64,000 nt of DNA from Pseudomonas sp. StFLB209 (GCF_000829415.1 NZ_AP014637.1:930001-994000), one strand, 5' to 3'. Numbered from the stretch's first letter, positions 34,375-43,623 are shown. Program-made: numbers and translations. The notes: generated from the letters alone by a model not told the origin.

Positions 34375-36480
34375 TCAAAAGCGAAACGCCACACCGGTGG
34401 TCACCGAAAAGGCGTCACCGGGATAGAAGTTTGCCGAGTCACGGCCATTGGCGTTGTAAGCCGTGTTGGCGGCCGTGGCATAGCGCTCGTCGGTGATGTT
34501 GCGCAGGTCGGCAAACACCTCCCACTTTTTGCTCGGCGCCTGGTAACCGACCTTGGCACCCCAGAGTACATAGGACGGTGCCTGCCAACTGTTGGCGTAG
34601 TCGATGTAGTAACTCGACGCTGCCCGCAGGTTGAGCGAGGCATAAAAACCACTCTGTTGCCGATACGCCAATTCAGCCTGATACACCTGGCGCGGCAGGC
34701 TCGGCAGTTCGTTGTCGCCAAAGGTGCTGTCGTTGCGATAGTGGAAATCGTTGAGGGTGTAAGCCTGACGCAGGTCCAGCGTGTCGCCATTGGCGCCGCT
34801 CCACAACAGGGTGTTAAGCCCGGCCTCGATGCCTTGGTGAATGGTCGAGCTGGCGTTGGAGGTGCCGGTCAGCTGGTCTTGAGTCGCAGTGGCCTGGCGG
34901 GTCACCACGGTCAGCAGTTCATCCTGCACCCAGGAGCGGTACAAGGTCAGGCTGCCGTCGAAGATGCCGTGGCTGCCACGAATCCCCACCTCGAAGGTAT
35001 TGGCTTTTTGTGGCCGCACATCCGACAGCCACGGGTTGCCGGTACTGCCCAATTGCCAGGTTACCGGCGGGTCGATACTGCGGCTGACATTACTGAACAG
35101 CTGAAGGTCAGGGTTCAACTGGTAGCGCACGCCGATGCGTGGCGCCAGGTAGTTCTCGCTGTACTCAACCGAGCTGGGGAAGGCTGAGGTGTTGACGCCT
35201 GTGGTGTACTCGATCTCGGCCTTGCGCTTGATGTTGATCGCCGACAGGCCGGTAGACAGCCAGAGCCTGTCGGCCAGTTGCAGCTCGTTACCGAAGGTCA
35301 GCACGGTGTCGCGCGAGCCGGTGTAGTTGGTTTCCTGCTGTTTGATGCCGGTGGCAGCGCTGTGGGATTTCACGTCGGCCAGGTAGGCCCGGGTGTTGCT
35401 GAAAATGATGCTGCTGTCGCTGGGCAGGCCGAAGAAACTGTCGCCGGTACGCAGATAGCGCAGGGTCAGGTTGATGTCTTTGGAGCGCCAGTCCTGGGGC
35501 GCTACCGCGTAGCGCCAGCCGTTGAGCAGCGGGTAGTTGTTGTAGGCCGCACCGACTTCGAGCCTGGCACCGTCATCGAAGGTCCAGGTGGTCTTGTTGC
35601 CGATAAAAGTGGTGCCGTCCTTGCGCCGCCCGGTGGGCAGCAGATTGCTGCGCGGGTCGTGCTTGAGCTGCTGGCGGGTCAGGGTGTTGCCGTTGACCAG
35701 TTCTTCTTCACGGTATTTGACGAAGAAGCGGGTTTGCAGCTTGGGGCTGAACACATGGCCAAAGTTGGCGGCCAGACTCTGGCCTTCATTGGCCGCATGA
35801 TCCTGATAGCCGTCGCGCTCGTTGTGGGTCAGGTTGATGTAGTAGTCGCTGTCGCCCACCACCCCTCCGGTGCTCAACTGCTGTTTACGGTAGCCGTAGC
35901 TGCCGATTTCAAAACGCGCGTAGTGACCGGGGTCGGTACGCCCGGTCTTGCTGACGAAATTGATCGCCCCGCCGAGCGACAGCGCCGCGTACTCGGCAGC
36001 GTTGGCGCCGTACAGCACTTCGGTGTGGTCAACGGCCTGCAGATCGAGAAAGTCCTCTTGAGTGCCGCCGGGGCCGGTGATCGGCAAGCCGTCGAAGAGG
36101 AATTTGGTGCCCAGCACATAGCCTTGATAGAAGGTGTTCAGGCCCGAGCCGCGAATCGAAATCTTGTTGGCTCCGGTGCCGCTGGTGGCCTGGGCGAAGA
36201 CCCCAGGCTGCAGGGCCAGCACGTCTTCGGCATTGGAGGCCCTGCCCTGCTCGACCTGGCGGTTATCGACCACGGCGGTATTGCCGGCCACCTTCTGCAA
36301 GCGCTTGCGCTCTTTGTGCACGTCACTGACCGCAGCCCCGGTCACCGTGACCCTCTCCAGCGTGGTTTGCGAATCGCCCGCCGCCTGCGCAAAAGGCACC
36401 AGCAACGCCGTCAGGATCGGCAGGCTGGCAGCACTGGCCAACACCGGCAAGTAACGCCCATAGTTGTGTTGCTTAAGCAT
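34375..36480 (-). CDS. TonB-dependent outer-membrane receptor (paralog A)
   Basis: 701 residues. A signal peptide at about 1-35 (ending AQAAGDS), a TonB-box-like ERVTVTG, a plug domain (NKISIRGSGLNTFYQGYVLGTKFLFDG, LGGAINFVSKTG) and a 22-strand barrel ending in VTTGVAFRF, with a terminal aromatic as expected for BAM insertion. Resembles receptors used in sulfur-starved pseudomonads rather than siderophore receptors, judging by context. It is a paralog of the divergent receptor at 36963: both have the SIDPP and KANT...GIFDGSL blocks. A sigma-54 promoter lies 75 bp upstream. Inferred to carry an organosulfur compound across the outer membrane. Confidence 0.87.
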   Translation of the reverse strand: MLKQHNYGRYLPVLASAASLPILTALLVPFAQAAGDSQTTLERVTVTGAAVSDVHKERKRLQKVAGNTAVVDNRQVEQGRASNAEDVLALQPGVFAQATSGTGANKISIRGSGLNTFYQGYVLGTKFLFDGLPITGPGGTQEDFLDLQAVDHTEVLYGANAAEYAALSLGGAINFVSKTGRTDPGHYARFEIGSYGYRKQQLSTGGVVGDSDYYINLTHNERDGYQDHAANEGQSLAANFGHVFSPKLQTRFFVKYREEELVNGNTLTRQQLKHDPRSNLLPTGRRKDGTTFIGNKTTWTFDDGARLEVGAAYNNYPLLNGWRYAVAPQDWRSKDINLTLRYLRTGDSFFGLPSDSSIIFSNTRAYLADVKSHSAATGIKQQETNYTGSRDTVLTFGNELQLADRLWLSTGLSAINIKRKAEIEYTTGVNTSAFPSSVEYSENYLAPRIGVRYQLNPDLQLFSNVSRSIDPPVTWQLGSTGNPWLSDVRPQKANTFEVGIRGSHGIFDGSLTLYRSWVQDELLTVVTRQATATQDQLTGTSNASSTIHQGIEAGLNTLLWSGANGDTLDLRQAYTLNDFHYRNDSTFGDNELPSLPRQVYQAELAYRQQSGFYASLNLRAASSYYIDYANSWQAPSYVLWGAKVGYQAPSKKWEVFADLRNITDERYATAANTAYNANGRDSANFYPGDAFSVTTGVAFRF

Positions 36481-36554
36481 ATTAACGACGCCCCAAGTTA
36501 GAATTTCGCTGGCCCGGAAGCCGGGCACGATTAAAGGTTCTTAAAAGAGGCATT

Positions 36555-36569
36555 GCACTTGTCGTGCCA
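36555..36569 (-). promoter_or_regulatory. Sigma-54 promoter of TonB receptor A
   Basis: Minus-strand reading TGGCAC-GACAA-GTGC, GG and GC exactly 10 bp apart, followed by AAT. It ends 74 bp before the receptor start at 36480. Confidence 0.75.
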
Positions 36570-36642
36570 GCACCCAACAAGGTGTTATTCAGCACCCACA
36601 GACTTTTCTTAAGTAACAAGCCCGTACAATCTGTTTATTCAC

Positions 36643-36658
36643 TGTTGGCAGGCAAACA
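36643..36658. promoter_or_regulatory. Near-perfect activator dyad between the divergent TonB receptors
   Basis: Plus-strand TGTTGGCAGGCAAACA, the TGTTG-N6-CAACA layout with one changed base. It lies 74 bp upstream of the minus-strand -24 element and about 210 bp upstream of the plus-strand one, so a looped activator could serve both. A weaker match, TGTGC-N6-CAACA, is at 36703-36718. Confidence 0.5.
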
Positions 36659-36869
36659 ATAAACCGCGCACAACAGTCAAATCCCGAAGGCAATAGCCGG
36701 GCTGTGCAAACCTCAACAAACACAAAGCCAAGCCGCTAATAACCATCGGTTACCGGCTTATTACCCGCACTGACCGCCACCACACAGTCATTCCACAAAG
36801 TTTCCTGTTTTCGCTCAGCTCATTATTAAGCAGCACTGTAAAACCCGCTATTTGCCGTTCTTTTAATAC

Positions 36870-36884
36870 TGGCATAGAACCTGC
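36870..36884 (+). promoter_or_regulatory. Sigma-54 promoter of TonB receptor B
   Basis: TGGCAT-AGAAC-CTGC, GG and GC exactly 10 bp apart. Weaker than the others because the -24 block ends in T and the -12 block lacks TTGCA. It is 79 bp upstream of the receptor start. Confidence 0.55.
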
Positions 36885-36962
36885 TCTGCACTCTTTCCAG
36901 TGGCCTGACTATGCGCATAGAACGCCGAAGACAATGACCCATGGACGTCAGGAAACATCGCA

Positions 36963-39215
36963 ATGTATTTAACAAAGAAAGATCACTTACAGGGAGCCTC
37001 TAAAAACGTCGGCGAGGAAGCCAGCGCAAGGCAAAAACAGGCGAGGAAGCGGAGTTTACAGGTTGTAAATGAGCATTCTGAGCCTGTTTTTAACGCAGCG
37101 ATGGCGACGCAGGTAGTTTTTAGAGGTTCCCTACAGGCAGCTATTGGCCGGGCCACTTTATTGATAGGCGCGCTGGGTTGCAGCATCGCCATGGCCGACG
37201 ACAGTCCGCGTCGGCTCGAAACGGTCACCGTACAGGGCGAGCGGCAGAGCGCTGCTGAACAGGCCAGGAGCCAGTTGGCCGAGGTGCCGGGCGGCACCAG
37301 TGTGGTGGACAGTGAAGAGTTGGGCAAAGGCCGTACCGCCAACCTGCAAGACACCCTGGGTTACCAGCCCGGCGTGTTCGTGCAATCAACCGGCGGTAAC
37401 GATGCGGCGAAGATTTCGATTCGCGGCTCTGGCGCCAACACCTCGCCGGGTTACTTTCGCGAAGGCATCAAATTTCTGTTCGACGGTTTGTCGCTGACCG
37501 GGCCTGGCGGCACCCCCTATGAGTTTCTGAACGCCTCCGGGGTCGACTACACCGAGATTCTGCGCGGCGCCAATGCCTTCCAGTACGGCGCGTTGACCCT
37601 GGGCGGGGCGGTAAATTTCGTCAACCACACAGGCTACAGTGCGCCTGGCCTGCGCTTGCGTGCCGAGGCCGGCAGCTATGGCTACCAGAAGCAGGCGGTC
37701 AGCATCGGCGGCGTCGAGGGGGCGCTGGATTACTACCTCAACGTCGACAATTATCGCAATGAGGGCTATCGCGACTACAGCCTGTCGAAAAGCTCAGGCG
37801 TGGTGGCCAACGCCGGTTATCGCTTCAGCCCGCAACTGGAAACCCGCGTACTGCTGCGCTACCGCGACGAATTCCACAACGACCCCAGCGCCACCACCCT
37901 TACAGCGATCAAAGACAACGCCCGCCGCGCCAGTGCCACCGCCCGCTCCAGCGGTGCCGGGGCCAGGCGCCCCGGGAGTATCTGGCTGGGCAGCAAGACC
38001 ACCTACACCTTCGATGACGATTCACGGCTGTCGCTGGGCCTGGCCTACCACGACTACCGGCACACCAATAACCCCAACAGCCCGAGCAACCCGAGCTATT
38101 GGGACTGGCACGACCTGAACCTGGCACTGGGTTATGAGCGCTTCGACCAGGTGTTCGGCCGTGAGAGCCGCAGCAGTATTGCCTTCACCTCGACCCAGCA
38201 TTTGCGCGGCGGGGTCAACTCGGCAACCGCTGGCAAATCCACGCTCAAGCGGGTGAATTACGAGGACTCGTTCGACCGGGTGTTTTCCCTGGGCAATGAC
38301 CTGAGCCTGACCGACCGGTTGTGGCTGACCAGTGGCGTGTCGTTCATCAATGTCCGGCGCAAGACCGACATCGAGCAGGCGGTCAATGCCAACACCACCA
38401 GCTTTCCCACTTACGAGGATTACAACAATTGGAGCATCGCCCCGCGCATCGGCTTGCGTTACGAGTTCACCCCGCAGTTGCAGGCGTTCGTCAACTTCAG
38501 CCGCTCCATCGACCCGCCGGCGTCCTGGGAATACTCAGGTTCCGGCCCGACCACGCCTTACATCAGGCCGCTGGTCGAGCAGAAAGCCAACACCCTGGAG
38601 TTCGGCATCAAGGGCACAGCGGGGATCTTCGACGGCAGCCTGGCCCTGTACCGCTCGTGGATTCATGACGAACTGCTCAATGTGCAACTGATCGCCGCCA
38701 CCGCCAGCTCGGCGGCGGTCACCGGCGCTTTCAACGCCTCGCCGACCATCCACCAGGGGGTGGAAGCCGGGTTGACCACCCGCCTTTGGGAAAATCCGCA
38801 AGGCGACCGGTTGAACTGGCGTCAGGTGTACACCTGGAACGACTTCTACTACCGCAACGATGACACCTTCGGCAGCAACCAGTTGCCGGGCCTGCCAGAA
38901 CACGTCTATCAGTCAGAGTTGCAGTACCAGCATCACAGCGGCTTCTACACCGGCGTCAATGTGCAGTCGGCGGCGCGTACCGCAGTGGACTACGCCAATA
39001 CCTTTTATGCGCCCTCTTACACAATCTGGGGTGCCAACGTTGGTTTCGCCGCCCCCAAGGGCGACTGGAAAGTCTCGCTGGACCTGAAGAACCTCGCCAA
39101 CAAGGCCCACGTAACCGCAGTGACCCCGCAATACAACGTGGCAGGCAACGACACCGCAGCGCTGTGGCCCGGAGACGGCATCGGCGCTTATGTGGCGGTG
39201 GAACTGCGGTATTGA
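36963..39215 (+). CDS. TonB-dependent outer-membrane receptor (paralog B) with an in-frame insertion in its signal region
   Basis: 750 codons. After a TonB-box-like ETVTVQG come a plug (AKISIRGSGANTSPGYFREGIKFLFDG, LGGAVNFVNHTG) and a beta-barrel ending VAVELRY. A 144-bp palindromic element splits the N-terminus: removing it joins MYLTKKDHLQ to AAIGRATLLIGALGCSIAMA, a normal signal peptide. The inserted 48 residues are charged (SARQKQARKR) and would give an abnormal leader. The ATG at 36963 has an AGGA site upstream. An alternative ATG at 37101, inside the element, would restore a usable signal peptide but lacks a ribosome site. Paralog of the receptor at 34375 and divergent from it. Confidence 0.82.
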   Translation: MYLTKKDHLQGASKNVGEEASARQKQARKRSLQVVNEHSEPVFNAAMATQVVFRGSLQAAIGRATLLIGALGCSIAMADDSPRRLETVTVQGERQSAAEQARSQLAEVPGGTSVVDSEELGKGRTANLQDTLGYQPGVFVQSTGGNDAAKISIRGSGANTSPGYFREGIKFLFDGLSLTGPGGTPYEFLNASGVDYTEILRGANAFQYGALTLGGAVNFVNHTGYSAPGLRLRAEAGSYGYQKQAVSIGGVEGALDYYLNVDNYRNEGYRDYSLSKSSGVVANAGYRFSPQLETRVLLRYRDEFHNDPSATTLTAIKDNARRASATARSSGAGARRPGSIWLGSKTTYTFDDDSRLSLGLAYHDYRHTNNPNSPSNPSYWDWHDLNLALGYERFDQVFGRESRSSIAFTSTQHLRGGVNSATAGKSTLKRVNYEDSFDRVFSLGNDLSLTDRLWLTSGVSFINVRRKTDIEQAVNANTTSFPTYEDYNNWSIAPRIGLRYEFTPQLQAFVNFSRSIDPPASWEYSGSGPTTPYIRPLVEQKANTLEFGIKGTAGIFDGSLALYRSWIHDELLNVQLIAATASSAAVTGAFNASPTIHQGVEAGLTTRLWENPQGDRLNWRQVYTWNDFYYRNDDTFGSNQLPGLPEHVYQSELQYQHHSGFYTGVNVQSAARTAVDYANTFYAPSYTIWGANVGFAAPKGDWKVSLDLKNLANKAHVTAVTPQYNVAGNDTAALWPGDGIGAYVAVELRY
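36988..37137. mobile_element. MITE-like palindromic element inserted in the TonB receptor B gene
   Basis: Terminal inverted repeats GGGAGCCTCTAAAAAC and GTTTTTAGAGGTTCCC (one mismatch over 16 bp), flanked by the direct repeat TACAGG on both sides. Distance between the direct repeats is 144 bp, so the reading frame is kept. The core (AGGCGAGGAA..., ...ATGAGCATTC(T/C)GAGCCTG) is shared with the element at 54651-54800. No transposase inside; it must be moved in trans. Confidence 0.75.
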
Positions 39216-39234
39216 AAAAAGCCCTGGGCTGGGC
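39215..39234 (-). terminator. Possible terminator read from the minus strand
   Basis: On the minus strand GCCC-AGCCCA-GGGC is followed by six T. It lies beyond the small lipoprotein gene, downstream of the minus-strand operon ending at 39665. Short stem, so support is modest. Confidence 0.35.
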
Positions 39235-39277
39235 TATTCAGGCAGTTCAATGCGTCCTGAGCCTGGAGTGATGGCCA

Positions 39278-39649
39278 ATGAAGTGGCTGCGTTTGCTGTG
39301 TGTTGTAGCGCTGGGCGCGGGCCTGTCCGGTTGCCTGAATGGCGCCGCTATCGAGCTGCCATGGCAGCCGCTGGAGCCATACCGGGCGGGCTATCGCGAC
39401 GGCTGCGCAGACAAGCTCAAGCAAGACTATGACCGCAACCGGAAAGTACCCGCCACCGACGAGGCTGAGTACCTGCGCGGGTTGTCTGACGGTTTTGCGC
39501 TGTGTGATGCAGAGCGGGCGCGCCGCATCCCCAGCGGCAGCTATGCGCCGCCGCCCGCTTTCCCGGACGACGATAAGGACGCAGCGCTCAAGACCAAGGA
39601 CTGCCGGGAAAAGCGCCGGTTGTGCTACCCCGAAGTGCGCAACAACTGA
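39278..39649 (+). CDS. Small lipoprotein of unknown function
   Basis: 123 residues. Signal sequence MKWLRLLCVVALGAGLSGC with a lipobox Cys19, then a short hydrophilic domain with four further cysteines (two of them in KDCREKRRLCYPEV near the end) and the repeated-looking YRAGYRDGCADKL / YLRGLSDGFALCD blocks. A GGAG site lies upstream. Probably anchored to the inner or outer membrane. It follows the TonB receptor by 62 bp on the same strand, but a functional link is not shown. Family not recognised. Confidence 0.75.
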   Translation: MKWLRLLCVVALGAGLSGCLNGAAIELPWQPLEPYRAGYRDGCADKLKQDYDRNRKVPATDEAEYLRGLSDGFALCDAERARRIPSGSYAPPPAFPDDDKDAALKTKDCREKRRLCYPEVRNN

Positions 39650-39664
39650 CGCCGACCGTGCGGC

Positions 39665-40252
39665 TTACTCCTGGCCAAATACCGGATCGCCCAGGTTGAG
39701 CATCAACCGGTTGGCCCAGGCAAAGATCGCCACCGCCTGGATCAAGTCCAGAATCTCGCCATCCTCAAGCCCGGCTTCACGCAGCGGCAGGAGGTGCTCC
39801 GGGCCGGTGGCGCCGGGGTCGAGGGTCAGGTCGATGGAGAAACGGATGATCGCTTGCTCGCGCTCATTGCCGCCTGCGGTTTGCGGGTCGGCGAAGATTT
39901 CGGCGATCACTTCATTGCGTTTGGCCAGTTGTTCGAAACGCTGGGCATGCACCGAGGCGCAGTACACGCAGTGGTTGACCCGTGACACGACGGTGCTGGC
40001 CAGTTCGCGTTCGGCACGCGGCAGGCCGCCGGGGGCGTACATGATGGCGTTGAACACCAGCGAACGCTGGCGCAGCACTTCGGGCTGGTGGATCAGGGTC
40101 AGGTAATACTCACTGGTCAGCGCCTTGGGATGGCTTTCCTTGAGCACTTCCAGTTGCTCGGGGTTGGCCTGCTCCGGGGTGACGATCGGCAACCAGGATT
40201 TCCAGCCCAGGGTTTCATTGGTGAAGCCGTTGTGACGAATGATCTGGCTCAT
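39665..40252 (-). CDS. AhpD-like alkylhydroperoxidase-domain protein (Avi_7169-type)
   Basis: 195 residues, carboxymuconolactone-decarboxylase/AhpD fold. The redox motif is present: Glu residues at about 81-83, then Cys95-x-x-Cys98 and His102 in CVYCASVH, the arrangement used by AhpD for peroxide or disulfide chemistry. The start overlaps the preceding CMD-like gene (ATGA). Last gene of a nine-gene coupled operon. As remembered, paired AhpD/CMD proteins beside peptide-type transporters form a TIGRFAM-defined set (Avi_7169/Avi_7170) without known function; assignment to it is by memory only. Confidence 0.82.
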   Translation of the reverse strand: MSQIIRHNGFTNETLGWKSWLPIVTPEQANPEQLEVLKESHPKALTSEYYLTLIHQPEVLRQRSLVFNAIMYAPGGLPRAERELASTVVSRVNHCVYCASVHAQRFEQLAKRNEVIAEIFADPQTAGGNEREQAIIRFSIDLTLDPGATGPEHLLPLREAGLEDGEILDLIQAVAIFAWANRLMLNLGDPVFGQE

Positions 40253-40761
40253 TGCGCAGCTCCCAACGCTTGCAGGGCGGCAAGACCGGCGGTCAGGCGT
40301 ACCTGGTAAGAGATAAAGGCGATCAGTTGCGCCAGGGTCACGACGTCGAGCGGGCTGAGGCCGGCTTCACGCAATGCCTCCAGGGCTGCGCGGTCGCCTT
40401 CTTTCGGCGCGACAATCAGGGTGCGGGTGTAGCCCAGAACCTGGCGCAGTGGCGCGTCATTGATAGCGCTCAGGTCGTCTTGCTCGACGGCATTGATTAC
40501 AGCCGTGGCGCTGTTGAGCTCGACCAAGCGTTCACGGTAGTAGGCAACCAGCGCGGTCTGGCGGCTCAATGCGCTGCCATAGAGCGCCACCAGCAGGCGG
40601 GTTTCGACACTCAGGCTGCCGGCCAGCTCGGCGGCGAACAGGGCGTCGTGGCTGGCCTGAGTGGCCAGGGTGACTTTGCTGCGCGCCTGGCGAATCTCGC
40701 GCAGCGGGCTGTGTTCGCTCAGCACCAGGCTGTCGATCAGATCTGTAGCAGTGGCACTCAT
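40249..40761 (-). CDS. CMD-fold protein lacking the catalytic cysteines (Avi_7170-type)
   Basis: 170 residues, all-helical CMD/AhpD-like. The family region VETRLLVALYGSALSRQTALVAYYRERL is recognisable, but the whole protein contains no cysteine, so the CxxC chemistry of AhpD is impossible. The start at 40761 overlaps the preceding hydrolase stop as ATGA. Encoded directly before the AhpD-like protein that keeps the cysteines, so the two may form a hetero-oligomer in which this one is structural. No function is known to me. Confidence 0.75.
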   Translation of the reverse strand: MSATATDLIDSLVLSEHSPLREIRQARSKVTLATQASHDALFAAELAGSLSVETRLLVALYGSALSRQTALVAYYRERLVELNSATAVINAVEQDDLSAINDAPLRQVLGYTRTLIVAPKEGDRAALEALREAGLSPLDVVTLAQLIAFISYQVRLTAGLAALQALGAAQ

Positions 40762-42020
40762 GGGTGTTTCTCCAGACTTGCCTGGCGCGCGGCCACGGCG
40801 TCTTGCAGGAATTGACGCACGCCCTGCCACGATTGCTCGTTGGCCTCGGCGTTGGCGGCGGGATTGCCGTCATTGCTCCAGGTGGACGGAATGTACGGCA
40901 GCAGGATGCTGTGCCCGGCCTGCGGGAAATCCAGATGCTGCACCGGCCAGCCGTGGTGGTGCTGCTCCAGGCGTTCACTGACCATGCGCGAGAACAAATC
41001 CGACGGCCAGGCCGCGTCATCACCGGCCGAAAGCAGGATCACCGGACCTTTGATGTTCTCCACCTTGATACGCGCCCGCTCGACCGCCTCAGGGTCATCC
41101 AGGGCGGTGCGCATCGATACGGCGTTTCGCTGGCCGGCATCGCGGGCCTGCCAGTTGGCGGTGCGGTTGTCATTCCACAGGTGCACCAGCGGTTTGCCCT
41201 GATACAACCAGGCCGGGCCATCACGGCCCACGGCAGGGTCGGCGGCGGCCTGACCGCCATGCACCAGCGCGCTGGGCACGTAGCCGATCACCGCCGAGAC
41301 CTTGTCCGGGAACAGGCTGCCGAGCAGCAGCACCAGTTCACCACCGCGCGACTGGCCGCTCAAGGCGACGAAGTCATGGGCCGGTTTGACCTCACTGCGC
41401 AGCCAGTCCAGGCCACGCTCGAAGTATTCCAGCGGGGTGTTGGAGATGTAGCCCGACAGCCCCGGCGCCTTGAAGTAACCCAGGGCCAACGCGGCGTAGC
41501 CACGCGAGGCATACAGCGCCGCGCGGGGTTCGTTGATGCCGCCGCCTGAGCCGTTGAGCACGATCACCGCCGGGTGCGGCCCGGCTCCGGCCGGCAGGAA
41601 CAGGGTGCCGACCAGCCCCTCTTCACGCACCTCGCGCCGGGTCACCCCGGCAGCCGCCAGATACTGGGTCAGGGTCGCAGATGCCTCGCTGCCCTCAATG
41701 CTGATGCGGGTCTGCAAGGGTTGCAGCAAGTCGTCCGGGAACACCGCGCCAGTGGCCGGCTGACTTTCGGGTTGCTGGCTCCAGAGCAGGCCCAGCGGGC
41801 TGATGCCCTGATAATCGCCAGCCACCGGCGCATCACGTTGCAGGTCTACCGTGCCTTGGGCATCGGCGACAAAGCTGGCCTGGCTGACCCAGTCCACGCC
41901 CTTGCCACGTCGGGTGCGGGCGGTCAGGGTGACAGTCTGCCCCGCTGCCAGACCTGCGACACGGATGTGCCGCAGCTCGTCGAGCAGGCCAGTAGCCGGA
42001 GTGACAGTCAGTTGGCCCAT
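40758..42020 (-). CDS. BAAT/acyl-CoA thioesterase-like alpha/beta hydrolase
   Basis: 420 residues: an N-terminal beta-sandwich (about 1-110) of the acyl-CoA thioester hydrolase/BAAT N-terminal type, then an alpha/beta-hydrolase domain. Catalytic residues are visible: nucleophile Ser224 in SGQSRGG, acid in SAGDDAAW, and His in QAGHSILLP. In animals this family moves acyl groups to taurine or glycine; bacterial members are little studied, and Ser rather than Cys favours hydrolysis. The start shares a base with the upstream stop (TGATG), with GGGGGAAAG ahead. In a transporter operon it may deacylate an imported conjugate; that is inference. Confidence 0.8.
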   Translation of the reverse strand: MGQLTVTPATGLLDELRHIRVAGLAAGQTVTLTARTRRGKGVDWVSQASFVADAQGTVDLQRDAPVAGDYQGISPLGLLWSQQPESQPATGAVFPDDLLQPLQTRISIEGSEASATLTQYLAAAGVTRREVREEGLVGTLFLPAGAGPHPAVIVLNGSGGGINEPRAALYASRGYAALALGYFKAPGLSGYISNTPLEYFERGLDWLRSEVKPAHDFVALSGQSRGGELVLLLGSLFPDKVSAVIGYVPSALVHGGQAAADPAVGRDGPAWLYQGKPLVHLWNDNRTANWQARDAGQRNAVSMRTALDDPEAVERARIKVENIKGPVILLSAGDDAAWPSDLFSRMVSERLEQHHHGWPVQHLDFPQAGHSILLPYIPSTWSNDGNPAANAEANEQSWQGVRQFLQDAVAARQASLEKHP

Positions 42021-43623
42021 CACTTTCCCCCGCTTGGTTTCTCTTCAGTCACCATCAGTGCGGTGGTGCGGTCGCTGACCCAAGGCACCACCTTCAGGCC
42101 GTCACGGGCCGCCCAGATGTTCTGGTAGTGGAACAGCGGCAGGATGCCGACGTCGTCGCTGACGCGCTTGACCGAGTCACGCAGGATCGCGGCGCGTTTG
42201 GCTTCGTCGAACTCGACAGTGGCCTTGTCCAGGTCCGCATCGACCTGCGGGTTGCTGTAGCGGCCCCAGTTGGACATGCCCAGGCCTTTGCTTGCATCGG
42301 CAGTGGCGAGAATGTTGGTCAGGCCGTAGCTGGCTTCGCCGGTGCCGTTGCCCCAGGCAATCACGCTGACGGCGAACTCGTTCTTGTTGGCGCGGCTGGA
42401 GTACACCGACCATGGCACCACCTGCAGATCAACCTTGACGCCGATCCGCGCCCAGAACTGCGCCACCGCCTGCATCGATTCCGGCGCCAGCGGGTAACGG
42501 TCGCCCGGCACGTGCACGGTCAGTTGAAAGCCTTCCGGGTAACCGGCCTCACTCAAAAGCTCCTTGGCTTTTTTGGCATCGAAGGGGATGTCCTTGACCT
42601 CGGGGTTATAGCCGAAGGTATTGGCCGGCATCCACTGGTTGGCCTCGGTGACGGTGTTTTGCAGGATGCGCTCGACGATGGCCTTGCGGTTGATCGCCAG
42701 CGACAGCGCCTGACGCACTTTCACGTCACGCAGCGGGTTGTGTGCCAGCGGCTTGCCGCTGTTGTCACGGATGAACTCGTTAGGGCCTTCACGAAAGCTC
42801 GGCTGGACGATCAGCGCACGCAGGCCAGGGTAGGCAAATACCTTTACGCCGCTGGTCTTGTTGAGCTTTTGCACGTCGCTGGGCGAAACCTTGTCGATCA
42901 CGTCCACATCGCCGGCCAGCAGTGCGGCGGTACGCCCGGCCGGGTTGGGAATGTAGCGGTAATCGACCTTGGCCCAGGCCGGTTTCGGCCCCCAATAATT
43001 GTCGTTACGCTCGAACAGTGCGCGGTCGCCCTGGCTGTAGGACACCAGCTTGTACTGGCCGGTGCCGATGGCGGCCTTGCCGCTGCCGTAGTCTTCACTG
43101 TTGGCGGTGGCGCCGACGTGGCGGCTGACCAGGTAGGTGGCGTCGACGTTAGCCACCAGAATCGGGTTCGGGACGTTGGTCTTGATCTCGACGGTATGGG
43201 CATCCAGAGCCTTGACCGAGGCCACCGTGCGCAGGCCCGCCGCGTAGGACGCCACGCTGCCCGGCACATTGCGCGCCCGCTCGATGGAGAACACCACGTC
43301 GTCAGCGGTGAACGGCTTGCCGTCCTGCCACTTGACGTCGTCACGCAGGTGGAACACCCAGGTCAGGTTGTCTTTGGCTTCCCAGCTTTTCGCCAGGCCC
43401 GGATGATTGCCGTCGTCGCGGCGTTCGAGCAGCGACTCGTAGGTGTGCAGGGCGATGGAGCGGTCGCCGGCATGGTTGTTCAGTTGCGGGTCCAGCGACG
43501 ACACCGGGTCGGCGTAGGCGATGCGCAGGGTCTTGTCGGCGTCGGCGGCCAGCGCGTGGTTGGCGCTTAGCAGGGCCAGGGTCAGCGCGCTTGTCAGTAA
43601 GGGTTTCAAATGGCGTTCCTCGT

